Part shown: piece by piece, positions 1 to 10,027 of the stretch
Position numbering within the stretch: the stretch's first letter is position 1
Layout of the letters: each line of letters opens with the position of its first letter
Source of the DNA: Bacillota bacterium
GTDB taxonomy: Bacteria; Bacillota; Dethiobacteria; DTU022
Assembly: GCA_012840855.1 (NCBI GenBank)
Contig: DUVX01000094.1
Coordinates: 1 to 33,382, forward strand
Direction: 5' to 3'
Length of the DNA stretch: 33,382 nt
Notes under the pieces: model-generated
The model's input: the letters and a program-made list of their open reading frames with translations, nothing else
What the model was told of the DNA's origin: nothing
The model's database searches: none
Program-made: the position numbers and the translations under genes

Positions 1-74
1 GCCATTAGCTCAGCTGGTAGAGCACCTGACTCTTAATCAGGGTGTCCCGGGTTCGAAACCTGGATGGCCCACCA
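1..74 (+). tRNA. tRNA-Lys (anticodon CTT), 5' end truncated by ~2 nt at window edge, CCA encoded
   Basis: Cloverleaf readable: acceptor (GG)GCCAT / ATGGCCC, anticodon loop ctCTTaa in CTGACTCTTAATCAG, T-arm CCGGGTTCGAAACCTGG, terminal ACCA. Confidence 0.95.
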
Positions 75-86
75 GTAGAAATGTTT

Positions 87-126
87 AAGCGGCAGGAAGG
101 CAAGCCTTCTGCCGCTTTGTCTTTTT
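87..126 (+). terminator. Rho-independent terminator downstream of tRNA-Lys
   Basis: aagcggcaggaagg-caag-ccttctgccgctt stem (one bulge) followed by tttgtcttttt. Confidence 0.85.
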
Positions 127-233
127 GCAAAAAAGAGCAACCCGGTTTGCGTGGTATAATGGGCAGTCTAACATCCCAATAATTATATTAAGGATCAGCC
201 CCTTCAGTCGGCCGGGAATAAATAATGTCCCGC

Positions 234-3200
234 TTACCTCAATAACATTTTTAAAAAATCAATTGCCTTCCGCCGGTTCAAAAGTTCATGGCAAAATTGG
301 TTCCGATAGTGACGAAGGCACCCATAGCAGCTGGTGTCCGCCTCATTACCGCCACAATCGCATCGTTCTAACCGGAGCAGTGCTGAATCTAACATCTTTT
401 TCAGGTTGCCTGTTTGAGCAATGCGGTGCGCATGGCCGGCACCGCCTGGAACATCGTCGAAAATAACTATAGCCGGCCTGGCCTGATTACCATCAAGGTG
501 ATAAAGTACGCCGTCCAGATCCTGTCTTTCAATATCCAATGCCTCACTGCACCCCTCCAACAAGGCGTAAAGCAGTGAATACCAGAATCCCCTATCTCCG
601 TTTTGGTACCCTTCGAAAATCAACAGGGCTAAATCGGTTTCAAACTCATGACCCAAAGAATAACCCCCATAAAGGGTCCCGTCGCATTTCCCGCCCCAGC
701 TTTGAGTATGATGTCCTGATACATTTTCATCCCCAATGAGAGTATATCCGCATCTGGTGCATATCTTAAATTTTCTTTTACCAGCATTATTGATAATCGC
801 CAATTTCCCATGGGTTGCGGAGGTAACCGCAAGAGTCATATCTTTTAATTGAACCCTAACCTTGTTGCTCGTGCTGGCATCCCCTGAATAATAGATGCGG
901 GTAGCATAAGTCTTTTCCGGCCTACGCTCACCAGGTGTAGCAGGCGCTTCCCAGCTAGCAATGAATCCATAATCAGGAACGATAAAAGTACCTCTGTTGC
1001 TTCCCGTCAGCGTATTTCCGCAATTGGCACATTGTCCTAATGACTGGTTGAATTCCGCTCTACTTCGTGTATAACTTTGACAATAGTCACAGATAGCATA
1101 GTGAAACCTTTCCCACTCCCAGCCACCTCCATCCTGCATTTTGGGAGAACGCTTGATATAACGGCTGGTCCATAGCTTTCCCCCGGCTACCACTTCACTG
1201 CTCGGAGCATACTCGGAAAGTGCAATCCGTAAGTCTCTTTGCAGCTCAAGGCGCTGCGCTTCTTCGCCATGATGAGTCAAAAGTAGCTCTACCACATCAA
1301 CAGGAAAACCGTACTTGGGAATGACATTGCGGCTAGATAAAAAATCTAGTAAAGGTTTCCTTTTTAGTGTCCGGATCAGTCTTAAAATATAATCGGAAGG
1401 TCTCTGCTCCCGTATGTGTTTATCCATAACCTGCTGCAACTGTTCAATATCTTTTACTATTTCCCGGTAAGCTTTCGCTAGAACTCCTTTCTCATTGTCT
1501 AACAGACCGTCTACCCAACCCCAGTTATCGATCTGTAATTTCTCGCGCAACTCCGGTGGCACAATGCGAATAAGAGACCTTTTTATATAATCAGGTTTTT
1601 GCTCGATGAAAGCCTGGAGGAGTACCGGCCCGGGCGGATCCGACAAAAAGAAGTTCGCGACTTTGCCAAATTTGTCTGCATGTCGCTTCCAGAAAGCCGC
1701 CAAAACCACTGCGTATAGATGCCGCCGCACTACCTTTTCATTAGCTATTTTAAAATAGGGCACTCCTATTTTACCAGCAACCATGCGCCACGGCTCCGCA
1801 AAATGGTTAAGGTCGTGAGAACGGCGTTGGGCAAAGGTCAGGGTAAAGGCAGTCGAGTCGGTGCGCCGGCCAGCGCGGCCAGCTCTTTGAACGTAATTAG
1901 CAGCGGAGGGAGGCACATTTCGCATGAATACCGCTTCTAACTCACCTACATCGACTCCCAGTTCAAAGGTGGTAGAACAGCTTAAAATGTTGACCTTGCC
2001 GCCAATAAAATCGGCCTGCAAGCCCGCCGCAGCTTGTCCAGTTAGCTGGGCGGTATGCTCTTCAGTTCTTGCCGCAAGGGGTAGTGTTTCTTTATAAAGC
2101 CTGCGATAATGGTTTTCAGCAAGGACGATATCCGGGTCACAATCCTCTAGGGTACCATCGCACCGGTAGCTGGGACAGGTTCCCCTGATATTGTGCAGTG
2201 TAATGCTGTGGCATTTGTTGCAGCGAAACCAGATAATTTCTTTATTGATTATTCCGGGCTGCAATTCCCAGAAATTATACCTGACCCTGTAAGCGGCTCC
2301 TTCCCCCTGGATATGATCCTGTACAAAGATATCTTTCCAGCAACTATGTGGGTTTTCAAGGGCGAGAGAACTATCCCAAAGACGCCGCAATGCAGTACGA
2401 CAATCATCAACGGAGATAGGGGCACCAATTTTATTTACAAGACGAGTCAGGTAGTCTAGTCGCGCGTTCATTCTCCCGCTGGCGGCGGAGCTCCAGCTAA
2501 AAATACCCTTTTTGCGTACAGCTTTATGTTCACGGAAATAGTACTCCCTGTTACGCGGTTGAAAAAAAACATCCGACGGCGCAGCATTGTCAGGAAACAG
2601 GACTGCTCCCTTCATCCTTAAGGTGTCAAGCAATACTTGAAAGAGTGTCCATACTTCATCACCTGATAAATTCCAAGGCGGACGCATCATAGCTGGAGGT
2701 GCAACCCAATGAGCCGGTTTCACAAGTGCAAAACCAAGTAGGCCCAGCCCTTCCAGGCTTAGTCTTCGATCAAAGCCCAAAAGTTCATACATAAGCCACT
2801 TCCAGATTTCATTGGTCTGCTCTTGATCACTCATTTCGGGAAAGAGGTTCAGCTCTTTAACTTTTCGCTGTAAAGGCCCAACCAGGTCTTGCAAATGCCA
2901 TTTATTCCCAATGACTTCGTTGCTGTGTTCCCTCAAAACCCTTATGATCAAGTTGCGCCGCAAAATCTGCAAGTAAGTCCGGTTGAAGTAAGGAGCAAAA
3001 AAAGCTGCATCCTGCCTGCTGTCCGAAAAAACCAACAACTTGCGGGCAGCTTCAAGCTGTAAGCCGCTTTCTCTGACTGATGGAGCCCGGGTACTGCTCC
3101 ATCCACCGTGTTTTTCTATTCGTTCATTCCGCGGATATTCGATCATCTTGGGCCTTATTTGCTGATAAAGAGAGGTGGCAAGTACACTGGCAGCTGCATC

Positions 3201-5102
3201 GGTACCCACGGAAAAACGCCTGAGCATCCCGTGGGGGGAAAACCGGCCACAAACGTGGCAGGTGGTCACTTTACCGGCCTTGGAAGGAAGGAGATATACC
3301 TCCTGAAAGGACGGTTTTTCGCAGCGGCACTGGAATAACAAAACATTACACTTGTCAATCTTGCCGCAACTAGCGCAAAGCTTATATCGTTCCAGATTGG
3401 CCAAATTATCGGCTGCGCTCTGAAATCCCACCTCTTCGTCTTCATCCAGCTCTTCCACTATTTCCGTATCTGCAGGCAGCAAATAGGTTGCCGATTGCCG
3501 ATCATCTTTCGGTTGGACAAAATAGTTTCCATCCTTTAAAAACTGAATTTCGCCAACTAGGTAAACGGCGCCGCACCCATGGCAAATAGCCAGCTCTACA
3601 ACCTGGTATTCAGCATCGGACTGCTTAACTTTTTCATGTCGCGCTAAAAAAAGCTGCTTTTGCGGTGCTAAACTGAGATAAGTCCCTTCTATAGCCCGGA
3701 CAAAGACGTGGTATCTTGCCGGTAACAAAGCTTGATCTTCTACACCTGAACGCGCCTTTACGGCCAGATTCACCAGTGCCGCCACCAGTCTGGCCGCACG
3801 CAGGTCCCCTGAATATTCTGGAAAAATATCGGCAGCCGCCTCGACAAGGTAGCGTGGTTCCTTCTCCAACTGTTTCTGCAGTTGAATTAAGTTAAGGTCA
3901 CCCTTTAAAACCTCGTAAATAAATAGAGAACTTCCGCGCTTAACCCCACATTTCGACTTCGCTTCTTTGAGAACTGAAACGGGGATTCCAGCCTTTTTCC
4001 CGCTTTCTATCAGTTGGTGAAGGATAGTGTCATCAGCGAAACCTCGGTCAACGATAGACTGCCAGTTAAGGTATACTTCCGGGTTGGGCCGCCCCCAGCC
4101 TCGCTTTTCCGGGGCCACCTTACGTCGTATAGCTCCAATTATGTCCTTATCAGTAAAAGTCTCTCCAAAGAGACGATTGGCAAACAAAGCCACACCACCA
4201 TAATCCTCCTCCCCCTGACCCAATGTAGCGCTTGTAGCTATACAGCGGAGCCTACCTGCTTCGCTATTCGCAACCCGGTCCTTTAACCTACGCAATAGCA
4301 TGGCAATTTCAATACCTTTTGCTCCAGTATAGGTGTGGACTTCATCGAGAACTAGAAAACGCCATCTGCTGGCATAAGGACCGTCAAAGAAAACATTATC
4401 CTGGGGCCTCAGTAAAAGGTACTCAAGCATTGCGTAATTTGTAAGCAGGATATGAGGCGGTTGGTCCCACATTTGTTCCCGCGAAATCATTTCGTTAGGT
4501 AAGGGCTCCTGCTTAAACATCTTCCTGTACAGATCTGCAGCTGCCTTTTGTTTCTTTTCCGTTTCTCCGGTGTATCGCCCGAATGTTATCTCTGGGCAGT
4601 TAGACAGCAACTTTCTCAATCGGCCTAGCTGATCGTTGGCCAGAGCGTTCATTGGATAAAGTAGTAGCGCCCGCACACCCTCGTTAAGTTTACCCTGTTC
4701 TTTTTGCTTTAAAAGGTGGTTAAGTATTGGAATCATAAATATCTCAGTTTTACCGCTGCCCGTACCTGTAGCCACGACAATATTGCGTTTGCCAGAGATA
4801 ATTTTACGTATTGCCATTTCTTGATGCCGATAAAGCGGCCTTTCCAGAGGCAGCGATTCGCTCGCCAAGAGCCTGAAGCTGTCGACCATTAGCCCCTCGT
4901 CAATTAAGTCATGCAAGGTAATATCCCCCATGAAGGGTGGTGTAGCCTCCAGGATCGGCCCCTTGACAAAACGTCCGGGCCTATACAGTTCCTGACGAAA
5001 CATTTTTCGCAAGCCTTCGTCACGAAGATGGAAAGTTGTGTCCAGGTAGTTTAGGTAACTGCGGTTTATTGCTTCAGTAGCTTTTATAGGATCTATACTC
5101 AC
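234..5102 (-). CDS. Giant DEAD/DEAH-box (DEVH) helicase with C-terminal DUF1998/MZB-type Cys4 module; DruE-like/defence-associated helicase
   Basis: 1622 aa; Walker A ATGTGSGKTE, motif II DEVH, SATL, motif VI VQRAGRAGRR; several CxxC knuckles; C-terminal DDVPGGAGHAHR...CDCGGNEADTSCYGCLRHYRNQFCH typical of DUF1998 helicases. GTG start with AAAGGAGG SD 7 nt upstream. Confidence 0.9.
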   Translation of the reverse strand: MSIDPIKATEAINRSYLNYLDTTFHLRDEGLRKMFRQELYRPGRFVKGPILEATPPFMGDITLHDLIDEGLMVDSFRLLASESLPLERPLYRHQEMAIRKIISGKRNIVVATGTGSGKTEIFMIPILNHLLKQKEQGKLNEGVRALLLYPMNALANDQLGRLRKLLSNCPEITFGRYTGETEKKQKAAADLYRKMFKQEPLPNEMISREQMWDQPPHILLTNYAMLEYLLLRPQDNVFFDGPYASRWRFLVLDEVHTYTGAKGIEIAMLLRRLKDRVANSEAGRLRCIATSATLGQGEEDYGGVALFANRLFGETFTDKDIIGAIRRKVAPEKRGWGRPNPEVYLNWQSIVDRGFADDTILHQLIESGKKAGIPVSVLKEAKSKCGVKRGSSLFIYEVLKGDLNLIQLQKQLEKEPRYLVEAAADIFPEYSGDLRAARLVAALVNLAVKARSGVEDQALLPARYHVFVRAIEGTYLSLAPQKQLFLARHEKVKQSDAEYQVVELAICHGCGAVYLVGEIQFLKDGNYFVQPKDDRQSATYLLPADTEIVEELDEDEEVGFQSAADNLANLERYKLCASCGKIDKCNVLLFQCRCEKPSFQEVYLLPSKAGKVTTCHVCGRFSPHGMLRRFSVGTDAAASVLATSLYQQIRPKMIEYPRNERIEKHGGWSSTRAPSVRESGLQLEAARKLLVFSDSRQDAAFFAPYFNRTYLQILRRNLIIRVLREHSNEVIGNKWHLQDLVGPLQRKVKELNLFPEMSDQEQTNEIWKWLMYELLGFDRRLSLEGLGLLGFALVKPAHWVAPPAMMRPPWNLSGDEVWTLFQVLLDTLRMKGAVLFPDNAAPSDVFFQPRNREYYFREHKAVRKKGIFSWSSAASGRMNARLDYLTRLVNKIGAPISVDDCRTALRRLWDSSLALENPHSCWKDIFVQDHIQGEGAAYRVRYNFWELQPGIINKEIIWFRCNKCHSITLHNIRGTCPSYRCDGTLEDCDPDIVLAENHYRRLYKETLPLAARTEEHTAQLTGQAAAGLQADFIGGKVNILSCSTTFELGVDVGELEAVFMRNVPPSAANYVQRAGRAGRRTDSTAFTLTFAQRRSHDLNHFAEPWRMVAGKIGVPYFKIANEKVVRRHLYAVVLAAFWKRHADKFGKVANFFLSDPPGPVLLQAFIEQKPDYIKRSLIRIVPPELREKLQIDNWGWVDGLLDNEKGVLAKAYREIVKDIEQLQQVMDKHIREQRPSDYILRLIRTLKRKPLLDFLSSRNVIPKYGFPVDVVELLLTHHGEEAQRLELQRDLRIALSEYAPSSEVVAGGKLWTSRYIKRSPKMQDGGGWEWERFHYAICDYCQSYTRSRAEFNQSLGQCANCGNTLTGSNRGTFIVPDYGFIASWEAPATPGERRPEKTYATRIYYSGDASTSNKVRVQLKDMTLAVTSATHGKLAIINNAGKRKFKICTRCGYTLIGDENVSGHHTQSWGGKCDGTLYGGYSLGHEFETDLALLIFEGYQNGDRGFWYSLLYALLEGCSEALDIERQDLDGVLYHLDGNQARPAIVIFDDVPGGAGHAHRIAQTGNLKKMLDSALLRLERCDCGGNEADTSCYGCLRHYRNQFCHELLNRRKAIDFLKMLLR

Positions 5103-8100
5103 GATAATCCTCCTTTCTTTTATAAAATCCGGCTTGTGACATCAACTGAATCCACTTCTTCTCCTGAGCCAGCAATTTTAATGCGAGTCCTTGGATATCT
5201 TTACGGGCTTCCGGTAGATCATCACCTAAATTTGCGCTCTTACTGTCAAACAACGGAATCCATTTTATGATCGGTAGGGCGTTGCTTACCTTCTGTAACC
5301 AGGGCCAAATATCCCATATCACCATCAATCTGGCTTTAATTGTACTGTAATTGGGAATAAAGCTCTTACATGAGGGGCTTTCCAGTATGCTGGAATGTTT
5401 GTACCAGGCTGCCGTGTTGGGTAAAAGTTTTCCACAGCCCGTACACAGAGCTCCGCTTTTAAGTTTTATGGTGATTTTTTTCTGGGCTGCATCAAATTCC
5501 AGCCTGGCTTCCTTACTGGTACCATCGGCCAACTGAAATGTGAAGAAGGCTTCATTGCGCCCTTCTTGTAAAGCTTTCACAATACTAACTCCATTGGAAG
5601 CACTAAGTAGAATGTCGTGCTGAAAATCTTTTGCCTCAGCAAGTTTCATTGTGGCAATATCACAACCGCCTAGCTGCATGGCCAGTCTGGTCTCGTTATC
5701 CAGGTAAAAATATAGGGGAGCCGGCTCGGGGATTACAGAGTAAATGTACGCAGCAGGCTCTGTCAGCGCCTTTATCCCAATCCAATGGGATACTTTTTTC
5801 TGAGCTGTAACAGTCGCCTGAAATAAACCGCTCACCCCAGTCGATGTTCTGCAGGATGAGTAAAACCAATCTCGCTTTTTTCTGCCGATAATCTTAATTT
5901 TGATGGGCAAGCCGTCTCCGCCGCCAGAGACCTTACCGCGAACCTGTAGTTTGTTGTCATCCAGCCACCGGGCCTCCCACCACGTTATATTAACAGGAGT
6001 ATCCAAAATCTCAGCTACAGCAATGTTAGTGACATTACCGGGGAAAACCGGCTTAGTATGGCTTGAGCTCCAGGGATCAATCAGGGCAAACTCCAGTACA
6101 TAAGATCCCGCGGGGAGTTCTTCCGCCTTAACCCTAATATCCATTTTACTTACCCCATCTGGAATAGGAAATTGTTTCACGGGTTCTAACCAGGGCCTAT
6201 TTTTGTCCCATAATCTTAACGTCCTACTCCCTGCCTTACCGAGATCCCTCCAGGATACAGCTAGATAACGCATCCCTTTTGATTTTTTTTGCCTGAAAGC
6301 AATGTCTTCAACTGTCCATGCTGCCCTTACCCGGAACAGCAAGCTATTTGCAATAATTTCATTAGTTTCCCGGCTCCTGATAGCTAAGCGAAAAGACGGC
6401 AACCCTGATCTGGCTTTCAGGGTATCGGTAAAAGGCAGCAAATTAAATTGAACCAATCCCTGTTTTATTTCTGCCTCGTACTTTTGTTCTGTTCCCTCTA
6501 TGAAAAGCTGGATGCATCCTTTCAAATAAAAGGGTACAGCGATAAAAAGGCACAGCTTTTCTGCATCGCTCCAATCGCCAATCCATATTTCACCAACGCC
6601 CTGGGACCAGAGGGCATGCAAACCATCACTTAGCCCTTCAATGCGCCAGCGAAGCCTAGGCACTTCAATGGATAGCGGCAAGGTAACAAGTACGTTTCCA
6701 CTTGTGCTCCAGCTCAGTTTGCCACTCACATAGCCAGCTGACTGCTCTGTTGATACCATAAATTTATTATTCAGCACTTTTTGCAGCTTTGCCGGTGAAT
6801 TCACCTGGAAGGAAAAACCCTTTGGGCAGCGTACAGAAAGCTCAACGGGCTTTTTTTCTCCATCAGGGATATATAGAGCAGACGAAAAAACTGATTCAAA
6901 CTCGGATATAAAAATAACATCAAAGCGATATTTATGTTTTTCTGGGCTCAACAGAGTAACCGTGTAGCGGCCGCATGGTTCTTCCCCCAGCAGTGAGGCC
7001 TGATCTAAGGGCAAACTTAGCGCAAGTTCATCTTGCTCCGGCAAAACCAGCTCACTCAGTAAGCATTTCTTTTCTTCTCCCGGATAACCGGCCCTGGGCC
7101 TGGAATAAACCTTCCATTCATCCATCCCATCGCACACTTCTTGGGGCAAAAGAACCATTACACTACCCTTCAGATAAAGAGGATTGTTATCATCAACTAC
7201 TACACCAGCGATCCTTTGACCCTCCAGGCGTGGGGTCATCAGCGCATCTTCACTTAAAGTAAAACTATGTCCTACTCCTTCTTTATCTACGATGCATAAC
7301 AGGTCTTCATTAATTGTTTTCAAATCTACCAGCTGCAAGCGGCAGGGTTCAGATAACTGGGCAGAGTTTTCTTCTAAGGGCCTGACCATTGGCCTTATAT
7401 AGTAGCCCATCGGCAAAAGAAACCAAACTCTCTCACGTAACAGGGGCTCACCTGACACCACGCTGCCGTATTCATCAAAGATCAAAAAGGGTAGGCCATT
7501 AATGGATATGGGTATTTGCCAGGTCCGCAGTACTTCATTACCCAAGCCTAAGGTCAATTCAATTGTACCGCCCAGTTGAGAAACGGGGAAAATAGCCGGT
7601 TCGCTTTCACCAAGATCTGCTTCCTGTAAATAAACTTTCAAGGGGTGCCTTACTATTTTCCTTTCATCAGTAATATGACTTATTTCTACCCAGGCTTCGT
7701 TTAAACCGGATAATTTAAACCTTTGCCGGGGCAGGTAAATGCAAGGGCTGCCAGCCCGATCAAGCTTTAGTTCCGGGGATAGTATCCTTGTCCTGGTCAA
7801 ACCTTGAGCAACACTTATGCCGGTTGATTTGGACTGCCGGTCATCCCACCACCGAAAAAAAGCATCTACCACCCTTGATGGCAGCGACTGGCCAGTACTC
7901 ATGGGGAGAGCTTTCCCGGCCATCGTTTGAGCAGTCAAAAGTACAGACTCATAGAGCCATTCCCCAGCCCATTCCTTACCGTAGAGGATAAAGCGTCGGA
8001 TCGGCTTGTCCAGGTAGAGAAGGGGCCTGGATACGCTTTGTAGCGCGCTTTCGCTCCTTAAGAACTCCCTTGTTTTTTCTTCACATAGTGATTTTAGTTT

Positions 8101-10023
8101 GCGAAACAGAGTGAGCAGCTCCTCCAGGCTGTGAGCCTGCAATTCATCAGTAAAGCCTTGCTCCTCTTCTACAGTCAGTTCGCGCTGCAGCTCTTTAATG
8201 CGGCTGCGCCTCAAACGTATTTGACTTAATAGCTCAGCCCCGCGCTGCAAGTCACCATCTCCCAGTATGCAGAGAGCTTGATCTAGTTTGTTGATTTTTT
8301 CTTGAATATTCTCTCTTTCAGCCTCCAGCCCATTCAATTCTTCTTTGTAGTCGCCGAGCCTCGATTCAGCTTCTTCAGCTTGCTGTTTTTTATCAAAGGC
8401 TTCGTTAATAGACCTTTGAACATAGCTCAATGTTTTTTCCAAATTTTCTCCATCCAGATCAAGGCTACCAGGTGTAAACGTAGCCGCAGTTTCAGCTACG
8501 CTTTGTTTCCAGGTTCTAAGGCGTTTTTCTGCTTTGGTTAGCCGATCTGTTATATCAAGATATTCCGCATATTCTTTGCACAGTGTATTCACTATAGCCT
8601 TTATTTCTCCGGACGGTTTACCCCAAAAGGACACCCCAGGGGTATATAAATTTCCTGCCAGTCGGTAAACTTTTGCTCTTAGTTCGGACATTGGAAGCTG
8701 CAATTGAACAAATTCCTGCGTTATAATTTTAAGCCGCCTTGCCCGTTGTGTCGCTAGCCTGTTATCGAGCAGACAGCGATGCCAGGCAAGCCCCAAGAGA
8801 GTAAGTCCAGCGGCCGGTATAAGCCATAGAATTGGCCGAGATGGTAGCACAACAGAGAAAATAGCCCCGGCGATAAGCAATGGTAAACTGGGCCAAAAAA
8901 GTAAACTTAACCGGACCGGTTTAGGGTCAATGCTTGATATTTCTTTTTCTTTTTCCGACAGCCTGTCCCACAACTTGGCGCCTTCATCCAAACTGGCAAG
9001 CAGTTCAACCCAACAGATTTCCTCTAGCATGGCTTCGAACTGATCAGGGTCGGATCGCTCTGCTTCCATTTCTCTGAGACAACACTGCAGTTTTTCGATA
9101 CTCCACTGGCTCTTTTCCCAAAGGCAGGTTATACTTTTTTCTACTTCAGACAGCTCTTCTCTATACACCCGCATTAGTTCTTCGACGTCCCCCGCCGCCC
9201 TGACAATCAAGCTATCTTCCTGATCATAGTTTTCAATGGCTCCTAAGCATTCCGAAATTTGCTCATTTATTGTTGTTTGTTTTGATTGAATGACCGCCAG
9301 TTCCATCAGCAATCTTTTCCGTGTTTTTTCGTAGTCATCGGGAAGCTCTACAGCAAGCCCCTGCAAGAAACCAAGCTGCCTTTGCAATTCATAATCTTCT
9401 TTTTTAATTTTTAACAGTTTCTCAACCCGAGCTTGTTTTTTTTGCAATTGAATCTGTTCTTCTTTTAACTTTTGATTAACCCTGACAAGCTTATGGTTTT
9501 TATTTTCCAATGCCCTCAAATCAGACAGGTATGCTTTGACATCATCCTTATCGATTAAGTCCCCCATAACGACAGGCTGAATTAACTGATCGAAATACTC
9601 ATACAAACAACTCTGGGGTATGCCGCCGTGCAACAAAATGTTGGCAACATATTTGTGGGCTTCAGGGATTTCAATGACAGGTTTTTGCCGCTGCTTTAAA
9701 AAATCAATGAATTTTTGCCCTACCCTAGTCTGCCAGTTTGGTTCATTTAAACCAACAAAATCAGCCAGCGTGGTCCAATAATCACCTTCATTGTAAAAGT
9801 GAATTCCATGGCCCACCAGGTAACAGGCCAGGGTAGCAGGAGTGTTTTCTGTTAAATACTTAACTCCTTGAGGAAGGTTGTCCTTTAAGCGCTCCTTGAC
9901 TAGCGCGCTCAGTTTTAAAACTTCCTCTTTGCTAAGTTCAATTTGGCCGATAAACTCTACCCTGCCGACAGGCTCAACCAGCGCTTTTTCACATTCAATC
10001 AAGCTTGAGCAATTATTTAGCAT
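5074..10023 (-). CDS. Giant uncharacterised protein (~1649 aa): N-terminal globular domain, coiled coil, TM hairpin, second coiled coil, beta-rich region, C-terminal CxxC...C zinc-knuckle-like motif; partner of the helicase
   Basis: ORF track runs 5074..10074, but AGGTGA SD sits immediately upstream of the second Met (10023). Two hydrophobic helices (LSLLFWPSLPLLIAGAIFSVVL / ILWLIPAAGLTLLGLAW) between K/E/L-rich heptad regions; CTGCGKLLPNTAAWYKHSSILESPSC near C-terminus. 29-nt overlap with downstream helicase. Confidence 0.8.
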   Translation of the reverse strand: MLNNCSSLIECEKALVEPVGRVEFIGQIELSKEEVLKLSALVKERLKDNLPQGVKYLTENTPATLACYLVGHGIHFYNEGDYWTTLADFVGLNEPNWQTRVGQKFIDFLKQRQKPVIEIPEAHKYVANILLHGGIPQSCLYEYFDQLIQPVVMGDLIDKDDVKAYLSDLRALENKNHKLVRVNQKLKEEQIQLQKKQARVEKLLKIKKEDYELQRQLGFLQGLAVELPDDYEKTRKRLLMELAVIQSKQTTINEQISECLGAIENYDQEDSLIVRAAGDVEELMRVYREELSEVEKSITCLWEKSQWSIEKLQCCLREMEAERSDPDQFEAMLEEICWVELLASLDEGAKLWDRLSEKEKEISSIDPKPVRLSLLFWPSLPLLIAGAIFSVVLPSRPILWLIPAAGLTLLGLAWHRCLLDNRLATQRARRLKIITQEFVQLQLPMSELRAKVYRLAGNLYTPGVSFWGKPSGEIKAIVNTLCKEYAEYLDITDRLTKAEKRLRTWKQSVAETAATFTPGSLDLDGENLEKTLSYVQRSINEAFDKKQQAEEAESRLGDYKEELNGLEAERENIQEKINKLDQALCILGDGDLQRGAELLSQIRLRRSRIKELQRELTVEEEQGFTDELQAHSLEELLTLFRKLKSLCEEKTREFLRSESALQSVSRPLLYLDKPIRRFILYGKEWAGEWLYESVLLTAQTMAGKALPMSTGQSLPSRVVDAFFRWWDDRQSKSTGISVAQGLTRTRILSPELKLDRAGSPCIYLPRQRFKLSGLNEAWVEISHITDERKIVRHPLKVYLQEADLGESEPAIFPVSQLGGTIELTLGLGNEVLRTWQIPISINGLPFLIFDEYGSVVSGEPLLRERVWFLLPMGYYIRPMVRPLEENSAQLSEPCRLQLVDLKTINEDLLCIVDKEGVGHSFTLSEDALMTPRLEGQRIAGVVVDDNNPLYLKGSVMVLLPQEVCDGMDEWKVYSRPRAGYPGEEKKCLLSELVLPEQDELALSLPLDQASLLGEEPCGRYTVTLLSPEKHKYRFDVIFISEFESVFSSALYIPDGEKKPVELSVRCPKGFSFQVNSPAKLQKVLNNKFMVSTEQSAGYVSGKLSWSTSGNVLVTLPLSIEVPRLRWRIEGLSDGLHALWSQGVGEIWIGDWSDAEKLCLFIAVPFYLKGCIQLFIEGTEQKYEAEIKQGLVQFNLLPFTDTLKARSGLPSFRLAIRSRETNEIIANSLLFRVRAAWTVEDIAFRQKKSKGMRYLAVSWRDLGKAGSRTLRLWDKNRPWLEPVKQFPIPDGVSKMDIRVKAEELPAGSYVLEFALIDPWSSSHTKPVFPGNVTNIAVAEILDTPVNITWWEARWLDDNKLQVRGKVSGGGDGLPIKIKIIGRKKRDWFYSSCRTSTGVSGLFQATVTAQKKVSHWIGIKALTEPAAYIYSVIPEPAPLYFYLDNETRLAMQLGGCDIATMKLAEAKDFQHDILLSASNGVSIVKALQEGRNEAFFTFQLADGTSKEARLEFDAAQKKITIKLKSGALCTGCGKLLPNTAAWYKHSSILESPSCKSFIPNYSTIKARLMVIWDIWPWLQKVSNALPIIKWIPLFDSKSANLGDDLPEARKDIQGLALKLLAQEKKWIQLMSQAGFYKRKEDYREYRSYKSY

Positions 10024-10027
10024 ACGC

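Noticed and set aside
51-74. tRNA-Lys 3' end as attachment site with a repeat at the other island edge (~10.5 kb)
   Set aside because: No matching copy of the tRNA 3' sequence seen by eye around 10.2-10.6 kb; left only as a question.
125-466. Plus-strand 113-aa ORF beside tRNA-Lys
   Set aside because: Mostly antisense to the helicase C-terminus; no SD and no recognisable domain.
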